Below, one piece after another: positions 1 through 4,060 of a stretch of 6,133 bases of DNA; position 1 is the stretch's first letter, and each line of letters opens with the position of its first letter. The translations under genes and the position numbers were made by a program. The notes beneath the pieces are model-generated. The model had not been told where the DNA came from. It saw only the letters and a list, made by a program, of their open reading frames with translations, and did no database searches. The stretch lies in assembly GCA_902773415.1 (NCBI GenBank), contig CACYEE010000061.1, positions 1 to 6,133 on the forward strand, in the 5' to 3' direction. This DNA is from an uncultured Actinomyces sp. (lineage in GTDB: Bacteria; Actinomycetota; Actinomycetes; Actinomycetales; Actinomycetaceae).

Positions 1-180
1 CACGAGGATGAGGGATCCGAGGTAGGGGATGATGAAGGCGCCGCCGCCGTTGGTGTATGCGACGCCGGGGAAACGCCAGATGTTTCCGAGGCCGACGGCG
101 GAGCCGACGGCGGCCAGCAGGAACGCTGTCTGGCCGGACCATGATTCGCGCTTCGCCGGAGTTTGCGTATTCTCGCTCAT
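1..180 (-). CDS. Sodium:neurotransmitter symporter (SNF/NSS) family transporter, N-terminal fragment
   Basis: Only the first 60 residues are visible; the gene runs off the left edge. These proteins are integral membrane secondary transporters (LeuT fold) that couple uptake of amino acids or similar small solutes to sodium. After a short polar N-terminus (MSENTQTPAKRESW) comes the family signature of the unwound first helix, GSAVGLGNIWRFPGVAY at about residues 26-42, then NGGGAFIIPYL at 44-54, where helix 2 begins. In LeuT the equivalent helix-1 backbone contributes to sodium and substrate binding. The ATG at 178-180 is well supported by an AGGAGGT Shine-Dalgarno 8 nt upstream. The gene is divergent from the PanE-family gene. 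Family assignment is very secure; the substrate cannot be told from this fragment. Confidence 0.93.
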   Translation of the reverse strand, partial: MSENTQTPAKRESWSGQTAFLLAAVGSAVGLGNIWRFPGVAYTNGGGAFIIPYLGSLILV

Positions 181-188
181 GTGAGATT

Positions 189-195
189 ACCTCCT
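189..195 (-). promoter_or_regulatory. Shine-Dalgarno of the SNF transporter gene
   Basis: On the minus strand the sequence reads AGGAGGT, followed by 8 nt (AATCTCAC) and the ATG. It is a full match to the anti-Shine-Dalgarno core and fixes the transporter start. It contrasts with the PanE-family and purD genes, which have little or no Shine-Dalgarno. Confidence 0.85.
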
Positions 196-211
196 GTTCT
201 GAGATTGCATC

Positions 212-239
212 AATGTACCCCCTGCGTCTCGCCTGTCGG
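212..239 (-). promoter_or_regulatory. Candidate promoter of the SNF transporter gene
   Basis: Read on the minus strand, CCGACA (234-239) lies 16 bp before TACATT (212-217). The second fits the TAnnnT -10 pattern of actinobacterial housekeeping promoters, and the first matches four of six bases of TTGACA. Transcription would start near 205, giving a leader of about 25 nt that contains the Shine-Dalgarno. Found by eye only; the -35 match is modest. Confidence 0.4.
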
Positions 240-342
240 ATTCTCGTCTCGCAGTTCGGCCCGGTCGAGTTCGTGCCATGCCGTGTCGCAAAGGGGGAAG
301 CAACCGAACGCAGTTCCCTTTGCGGCACACGACGGCGGGTGA

Positions 343-414
343 GCCCTCCCGATTGGGGACGGGCCCCAAACGGGAGGATTCTCCAGAATGGGGCCCGTCC
401 CCAATCGGGAGGGC
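343..414. repeat. 72-bp near-palindrome with perfect 26-bp arms
   Basis: The arms 343-368 and 389-414 are exact reverse complements; the left arm opens GCCCTCCCGATTGGGG and the right arm closes CCCCAATCGGGAGGGC. The 20-nt centre (369-388) contains a second small dyad, GGAG-gatt-CTCC (373-384), so the strand can fold into one long hairpin with a small internal loop. It sits between divergent genes, roughly 150 bp from the transporter start and 50 bp from the panE start, so it does not lie at the 3' end of either. I see no target-site duplication and no coding capacity. It could be a dispersed palindromic repeat, a protein-binding site between the two promoters, or an insulating hairpin. Confidence 0.9.
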
Positions 415-451
415 AGGGGTGCGCCGCCTCCCGCGAACCTCCAAAACCCCG

Positions 452-457
452 TAGCAT
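452..457 (+). promoter_or_regulatory. Candidate -10 box of the panE gene (leaderless start)
   Basis: TAGCAT fits TAnnnT, and 7 nt after it comes the A of the ATG at 465. A start of transcription at that A would make a leaderless mRNA, which would explain why no Shine-Dalgarno precedes this start. No convincing -35 hexamer is seen 16-18 bp upstream, so the call rests on the -10 box and its spacing. Confidence 0.4.
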
Positions 458-464
458 GGCAGGC

Positions 465-1436
465 ATGAAGATTGCAGTAGTCGGAACAGGCGGAATCGGC
501 GGATACTACGGAGCCCAGCTCGTCGCGGCGGGCCAGGAGGTGCATTTTGCGGCGACGCGACGGCACGTCGCCCCGGTTCGCGAACGAGGCCTGCTCGTGT
601 CGACCGACCAGGCGACAAAAGCCTTCAAGCCGGCCTCCATCACGACCGATCCTGCCGAGATCGGCCCGGCCGACATCGTGCTCACCACCGTCAAGCTCTA
701 CCAGCTTCGCGATTCGATGGAGCAGATCGCTCCGCTCCTCGGCCCGGACACCCTCGTCGTGACAACGCAAAACGGCGTGACGGCACCGGCGACCGTCGCC
801 GAATACGCGGGTGCCGAACGCACCGTGCCCGGCCTGTGCATCATCGTCTCCTACATCGAAGGCCCCGGCCATATCCGGCAGGTCGGCTTCATGCCGAAAA
901 TTCAGGTCGGCGCCCGAACGCTCGCCGACGCCGCCACGACGCCCGCAGACGAAGCGGACGGCACCGACCCTCGAATCCAGGCGCTCGTCGACGCCCTGAA
1001 CAGCGCAGACGCAATCGCCTCCGCCACGCCCGACATCGAACACGCCCTGTGGAAGAAGTTCGCGCTCATCACGACCTTCGGCGGCGTGGGCGGCCTCGCC
1101 CGCGCAACCATCGGACAAGTGCGCGACTACCCGCCCACGCGCGCACTGCAAATCCAGTCGCTTGCCGAGGCCCGCGCCGTCGCCAATGCGCGCGGAATCC
1201 CGCTCACCGAAGCCGATACGAATGCGATTCTCGCCCAGCTTGACGAGCTTTCCCCCGAATCGACCACGTCGATGCAGCGCGACATCGCCGCGATGCATCC
1301 GAACGAACTCGAGGACCTCAACGGGGCGCTTGTCCGCCTCGGCGCGGAAGTCGGAGTCGATGCTCCCCTGCACCGGATCGCAACCGCATGCATGGGGCTT
1401 CGCGTCGCAACCCAGACGGAACCCGCGGCAATCTGA
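465..1436 (+). CDS. panE: 2-dehydropantoate 2-reductase (ketopantoate reductase), PanE/ApbA family
   Basis: A 323-residue protein. PanE reduces 2-dehydropantoate to pantoate with NADPH in the cytosol, a step toward pantothenate and CoA. The N-terminus MKIAVVGTGGIGGYYGAQL is the Rossmann dinucleotide-binding motif (GTGGIGG, residues 7-13). TTQNGV at 100-105 holds the Asn of the family's QNG motif. LWKKF at 195-199 aligns with the WxK segment of the catalytic lysine (K198 by my alignment). TSMQRD (268-273) and NELEDLNG (280-287) match the C-terminal substrate region, with E281 as the likely counterpart of the catalytic Glu. Residues about 150-169, rich in Ala and acidic residues, look like an extra loop and make it slightly longer than E. 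coli PanE (303). The ATG at 465 gives the canonical family start; an in-frame ATG at 456 would add MAG. The open frame continues far upstream, but that part resembles nothing and crosses the palindrome. Some members of this family reduce other 2-keto acids, so the exact substrate is inferred. Confidence 0.88.
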   Translation: MKIAVVGTGGIGGYYGAQLVAAGQEVHFAATRRHVAPVRERGLLVSTDQATKAFKPASITTDPAEIGPADIVLTTVKLYQLRDSMEQIAPLLGPDTLVVTTQNGVTAPATVAEYAGAERTVPGLCIIVSYIEGPGHIRQVGFMPKIQVGARTLADAATTPADEADGTDPRIQALVDALNSADAIASATPDIEHALWKKFALITTFGGVGGLARATIGQVRDYPPTRALQIQSLAEARAVANARGIPLTEADTNAILAQLDELSPESTTSMQRDIAAMHPNELEDLNGALVRLGAEVGVDAPLHRIATACMGLRVATQTEPAAI

Positions 1437-1458
1437 AAGCACGCCCCCTGCCCCCGAA

Positions 1459-1513
1459 GGCCCCTCCAGGCCGATTGCCCCAACCGGGACCCTTCACCGC
1501 CTGGCACGGGGCC
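1459..1513. terminator. Possible hairpin between convergent panE and purC
   Basis: GGCCCC (1459-1464) can pair with GGGGCC (1508-1513), and CCAGGC (1466-1471) with GCCTGG (1499-1504), giving about 12 bp around a 27-nt loop with a small internal bulge. It lies in the 93-bp gap between the two convergent stop codons, where a shared terminator would be expected. There is no T-run on either side, so it is not a classical intrinsic terminator; Rho-dependent ending is equally possible. Confidence 0.3.
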
Positions 1514-1529
1514 GATTCGGCGCTCCCGC

Positions 1530-2438
1530 CTAGTCCTGCCAGGTACGGCCCGTCAGACGCTCGAAAATGCCGATGTAGCGTGCGCGCGTACGCTCGACAA
1601 CCTCGTCCGGCAGCTCCGGCGGCACCTCGCCCGAACGCGGATCCCACCCGGATTCCTCGGTGAGCCAATCGCGCACGATCTGCTTGTCCCACGCCGGCGG
1701 CGCCACGCCCTCGCTCCATTCCTCGGCAAGGCCGAAACGCGAGGAATCGGGCGTGATGAGCTCGTCCCCGAGCACGATATCGCGTTCGCCGGCATCCACC
1801 GAAATTCCGAACTCGACCTTCGTATCGGCGATGAGCACGCCGCGTGCCGCCGCGATTTCGCTTGCCCTCGAATAGATCCAAAGAGTGATCCGGCGCAGCC
1901 ATTCGGCATTCCGGTCCCCGATCGCCGCAACCATGCCCTCGAAGGAAACCTCGCGGTCGCGCTCGCCCACATGCACGGCCTTCGCCTTCGCGGTGAAAAC
2001 CGGCGTGTGAAGCCTCGAACCGATCGAGAGTCCCTCGGGAAGCTGCACTCCCCCGACCGCGCCCGTGCGCCCGTATTCCCGAAGGGCCGTACCGGCGAGA
2101 TAGCCACGACCCGAACACTCGAAGGGGAACATGTGCAGGCGCCGCACGATGACGGCACGCCCGGCCACCTCCTCCGGCACGTCGGTGGAAACGACATGGC
2201 CGGGCACGATGTCCGCAAGCTGCTCGAACCACCACAAGGAGAGCTGGTTGACGACCTTCCCCTTGTCGGGAATCTTCGTGGGCAGCACCCGATCGAAGGC
2301 GCTGATTCGGTCGGAGGAGACCATCAGGTAAGTGTCGGGGGCCGACCCTGCGTAGGCGTTGGCGGGCACGTACACGTCGCGTGCCTTGCCCGAGTAGGCA
2401 TGAACCCAGTCGGGGATGGTGCGTGTCAGGCTGTCCAT
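1530..2438 (-). CDS. purC: Phosphoribosylaminoimidazole-succinocarboxamide synthase (SAICAR synthetase)
   Basis: A full-length 302-residue cytosolic enzyme of de novo purine synthesis. It joins CAIR and aspartate with ATP to give SAICAR. Family motifs appear in order: YSGKARDVY near residues 15-23 (nucleotide-binding N-terminal strands), SSDRISAFDRVLPTKIPDKG at 41-60 (signature), a VRRLHMFPFECSGRGYLAG segment at 98-116 (SAICAR synthetase signature region with the conserved Glu-Cys-x-x-Arg-Gly), IADTKVEFG at 203-211 and LGDELITPDSSRF at 223-235. Length and motifs are typical of the stand-alone bacterial/actinobacterial PurC, not fused to PurE. The ATG at 2436-2438 has the Shine-Dalgarno GAGAGGA 5 nt upstream. 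It follows purD by 32 bp in the same direction with no terminator between, so the two should share an mRNA. It ends 93 bp from the convergent panE stop. Nothing looks broken. Confidence 0.97.
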   Translation of the reverse strand: MDSLTRTIPDWVHAYSGKARDVYVPANAYAGSAPDTYLMVSSDRISAFDRVLPTKIPDKGKVVNQLSLWWFEQLADIVPGHVVSTDVPEEVAGRAVIVRRLHMFPFECSGRGYLAGTALREYGRTGAVGGVQLPEGLSIGSRLHTPVFTAKAKAVHVGERDREVSFEGMVAAIGDRNAEWLRRITLWIYSRASEIAAARGVLIADTKVEFGISVDAGERDIVLGDELITPDSSRFGLAEEWSEGVAPPAWDKQIVRDWLTEESGWDPRSGEVPPELPDEVVERTRARYIGIFERLTGRTWQD

Positions 2439-2443
2439 TGCGG

Positions 2444-2450
2444 TCCTCTC
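2444..2450 (-). promoter_or_regulatory. Shine-Dalgarno of purC
   Basis: GAGAGGA on the minus strand, 5 nt before the purC ATG. It sits in the 32-bp gap after the purD TGA, so purC can be translated independently of purD on a shared transcript. Confidence 0.7.
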
Positions 2451-2470
2451 GTATTCATCGGGCGGTTCTC

Positions 2471-3718
2471 TCAGATTCCGGCCGCGATGTCGCTTCGGTG
2501 GTGGGAGCCGTCAAGTCCGACGCGGCTCATGGCTTCGTACGCGACGGTTCGCGCCTCGGCGACGGTCGCTCCAAGGCCGACGGCAGCAAGGACGCGCCCG
2601 CCGGCGGAAAGAAGGGTTCCGTCGGCGGCAAGGGCGGTGCCGGCGTGGATGACGTGTGCGTTCTCGATGGCTTCCGCCGCGTCGACGCCCGTGACCGGAT
2701 CTCCGGTACGTGCGGAACCCGGATAGCCGTGGGCGGCAAGGACGACCGTCACGGCTGCACCATCGCGCCATTCGAGGGTTTCGGGCATGTCGCCGGTTGC
2801 GGCCCCGTAGAGCACCTGGCCGAGGGGCGTGGCGAGCCGGGCAAGAACCGACTGGGTTTCGGGGTCTCCGAAACGGACGTTGAATTCGACGACCCGCAGG
2901 CCTTTGGAGGTCAACGCGAGGCCGCAGTAGAGCAGGCCGACGAAGGGGGTGCCGCGACGGGCCATCTCGTCGACGACGGGCTGGGCGACCTCGCGCACGA
3001 CCTGTTCCTTGATGTCCGCAGGCGCCCACGGGAGAGGCGAGTAGGCACCCATGCCACCGGTGTTCGGTCCCTGCTGGCCGTCATGGATGCGCTTGAAATC
3101 CTGGGCTGGGTCGAGCGGAAGCACGCGCGCCCCGTCGCTGAGGCAGAAGAGGGAGATTTCGGGGCCGTCGAGGTATTCCTCGACGAGAACCGCCGCGCCC
3201 GGCCTGGCGAGGCAGGCTTCGGCGTGTGCGAGGGCTTCGGCACGCGATCCGGTGACCACGACGCCTTTCCCGCCTGCAAGCCCGTCGTCCTTGACGACGT
3301 GGGGCGCGCCGAACACGTCAAGCGCGGCTTCGACTTCCGCGAGGGCGGTGCAGGTTCGGGCATCGGCGGTCGGCACAGCGGCGGCCTTCATGACGTCTTT
3401 TGCGAAGGCCTTGGAACCTTCGAGACGGGCCGCGTCCTGCGAGGGGCCGAAAACGGCGATTCCGGCGTCGCGCACGGCATCGGCCACTCCGGCGACGAGC
3501 GGGGCTTCGGGGCCGACGACGACGAGGGCGGCTTCAAGTTCGCGCGCCTTGGCGGCAACGGCCGCGGGATCGAGGATATCCAGGTCGATGTTCCTTGCGA
3601 CCTGCGCGGTGCCGGGGTTTCCGGGTGCGGCGTAGAGGCCGGTGACCGAAGGGTCGGCCGCCAGCGCAAGTGCGAGCGCGTGCTCTCTGCCGCCATTGCC
3701 AAGGAGTAGAACGTTCAC
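2471..3718 (-). CDS. purD: Phosphoribosylamine-glycine ligase (GAR synthetase)
   Basis: A full-length 415-residue cytosolic ATP-grasp enzyme that joins phosphoribosylamine and glycine with ATP to form GAR, the second step of de novo purine synthesis. Seen in the sequence: N-terminal LLGNGGREHALA (residues 5-16), VVVGPEAPLVAG (67-77), the ATP-grasp segment VVKDDGLAGGKGVVV (141-155), LVEEYLDGPEISLF (178-191), the signature DFKRIHDGQQGPNTGGMGAY (207-226), and VVEFNVRFGDPETQ (276-289), which carries the metal/ATP-binding Glu and Asn. The C-terminal domain is complete, with AAHGYPG at 328-334. KDDGLA instead of KADGLA is, as I recall, usual in actinobacteria. The start is GTG at 3716-3718; MNVLLLGNGG begins exactly where the family does. 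Upstream there is only a weak AGG 8 nt away but a good -10 box, so translation may be leaderless. It leads a purD-purC unit. Confidence 0.97.
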   Translation of the reverse strand: MNVLLLGNGGREHALALALAADPSVTGLYAAPGNPGTAQVARNIDLDILDPAAVAAKARELEAALVVVGPEAPLVAGVADAVRDAGIAVFGPSQDAARLEGSKAFAKDVMKAAAVPTADARTCTALAEVEAALDVFGAPHVVKDDGLAGGKGVVVTGSRAEALAHAEACLARPGAAVLVEEYLDGPEISLFCLSDGARVLPLDPAQDFKRIHDGQQGPNTGGMGAYSPLPWAPADIKEQVVREVAQPVVDEMARRGTPFVGLLYCGLALTSKGLRVVEFNVRFGDPETQSVLARLATPLGQVLYGAATGDMPETLEWRDGAAVTVVLAAHGYPGSARTGDPVTGVDAAEAIENAHVIHAGTALAADGTLLSAGGRVLAAVGLGATVAEARTVAYEAMSRVGLDGSHHRSDIAAGI

Positions 3719-3724
3719 GGCACT

Positions 3725-3752
3725 AGCCTAGTGACCTGTGCCGACAAATCAA
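3725..3752 (-). promoter_or_regulatory. Promoter of purD-purC
   Basis: On the minus strand TTGATT (3747-3752) is followed by a 16-bp spacer and TAGGCT (3725-3730), close to the actinobacterial sigma-70-type consensus. Six bases after the -10 comes the G of the purD GTG at 3718, so transcription may begin at or next to the start codon and give a leaderless mRNA. No operator or purine riboswitch can fit between this promoter and the start codon, so any purine control would have to act upstream or overlap the promoter. Confidence 0.55.
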
Positions 3753-3801
3753 AGGGTTTCGTCGTTTTTCCTTGCGAAAGCCAATTGCAGGGCGCGGTGG
3801 G

Positions 3802-3935
3802 CACGAATTGGGGCCGGGGTGGTTTTCCTTCGTCTGAACGAAAACCACCCCGGCCCCGAATCGTCCGCTTGAACGAGAACAACCCCGCCTCCGATTTGCC
3901 CGCTTGAACGAGAACGACCTCGCCCCCGAATCGAC
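3802..3935. repeat. Three 35-bp tandem imperfect repeats plus one inverted copy
   Basis: Units 3831-3865, 3866-3900 and 3901-3935 are each exactly 35 bp and contiguous. They share a pattern beginning CG(C/T)(T/C)TGAACGA(A/G)AAC, then ACC, a C-rich core, and an end near CCGA(A/T)T. Units 2 and 3 are the closest pair, starting with the identical CGCTTGAACGAGAAC. Just before them, 3802-3832 is a fourth copy in opposite orientation, matching unit 1 at about 26 of 31 positions when reverse-complemented. Units 1 and the inverted copy together form the hairpin at 3810-3857. There are no unique spacers between units, so this is not a CRISPR. Function unknown; regulator-binding sites, a dispersed repeat or transcription-stopping hairpins are all possible. 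Confidence 0.85.
3810..3857. repeat. Hairpin with perfect 18-bp stem inside the repeat array
   Basis: GGGGCCGGGGTGGTTTTC (3810-3827) is exactly complementary to 3840-3857. After one mismatch (3828/3839), three further pairs (3829-3831 with 3836-3838) close on a 4-nt GTCT loop. It arises because the first repeat unit is present in both orientations. It lies upstream of the purD promoter, so on the minus strand it could block read-through from the adhesin gene into purD as a second barrier after the 3946-3981 hairpin. Confidence 0.75.
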
Positions 3936-3945
3936 GGAAGATACG

Positions 3946-3981
3946 TTCCGGCCCGGTGGCGATGAAGCCACCGGGCCGGAA
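3946..3981 (-). terminator. Probable intrinsic terminator of the surface-protein gene
   Basis: TTCCGGCCCGGTGGC (3946-3960) pairs perfectly with 3967-3981, a 15-bp GC-rich stem around a 6-nt loop. On the minus strand it lies about 80 nt past the TAA of the surface-protein gene and before the purD promoter. There is only a short T-containing tail (CGTATCTTCC on the minus strand), as is common for high-GC actinobacteria. The stem is symmetric, so it could work in both directions, but no plus-strand gene ends here. Confidence 0.7.
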
Positions 3982-3999
3982 TATTCAGCGGAACCGGAT

Positions 4000-4025
4000 G
4001 CCGCGCTCAGCGCTGCGGGCGCGGC
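4000..4025 (-). terminator. Weak GC hairpin just downstream of the surface-protein stop
   Basis: GCCGCGC (4000-4006) is complementary to GCGCGGC (4019-4025) around a 12-nt loop that itself contains the palindrome AGCGCT. It lies about 36-60 nt after the stop codon and may stabilise the mRNA end or add to termination. In such GC-rich DNA a 7-bp stem can occur by chance. Confidence 0.25.
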
Positions 4026-4060
4026 ACCCGCATCTTGGGCAGGGAACCGCCCTCAATGTC

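Larger units (their letters stand above)
3719..4060. other. 342-bp intergenic region between the adhesin gene and purD: promoter, repeat array, terminator
   Basis: No credible gene on either strand. In order: the purD promoter (about 3719-3752, minus strand); a region with a short CCAATT/AATTGG dyad (3781-3786 and 3806-3811); the inverted and tandem 35-bp repeats (3802-3935); a strong hairpin (3946-3981); and a weaker GC hairpin (4000-4025) just past the adhesin stop. The frames that stay open across it consist of repeat-derived Pro/Arg/Asn/Glu-rich sequence with no ribosome-binding site. Confidence 0.75.

Noticed and set aside
187..210. Seven-codon minus-strand mini-ORF (MQSQNRR) whose TAA overlaps the transporter Shine-Dalgarno, as a leader peptide
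   Set aside because: It has no Shine-Dalgarno of its own, and the most likely transcription start (near 205) falls inside it, so the ATG at 208-210 would probably not be transcribed. No attenuator hairpins follow.
343..414. Intrinsic terminator for one of the flanking genes
   Set aside because: Both flanking genes point away from it, no T-run follows, and no gene end is near; kept as an unexplained palindrome instead.
57..464. N-terminal extension of the PanE frame up to an upstream start near 57
   Set aside because: The translated extension is Arg/Ser/Pro-rich, resembles no domain, overlaps the transporter start on the other strand and crosses the 72-bp palindrome. The family start MKIAVVGTGG at 465 is canonical.
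210..1442. Long minus-strand frame (about 410 codons) opposite panE
   Set aside because: It is antisense to a clearly conserved reductase and its product is Arg/Gly/Asp-rich without domains; it also spans the palindrome.
2381..3709. Long plus-strand frame (about 440 codons) opposite purD
   Set aside because: It is antisense to the unmistakable purD gene, is low-complexity in Gly/Arg/Asp/Glu and has no family motif; it is a shadow of GC-rich codon use.
3802..3935. CRISPR array
   Set aside because: The 35-bp units are directly contiguous with no unique spacers, one copy is inverted, units are imperfect, and no cas gene is present.
3723..3971. Open reading frames on either strand across the purD-adhesin gap (82 residues minus, about 64 residues plus)
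   Set aside because: They are made of the repeat array and terminator hairpin, lack ribosome-binding sites, and the plus-strand one runs into the adhesin 3' end. They are chance open frames in high-GC DNA.
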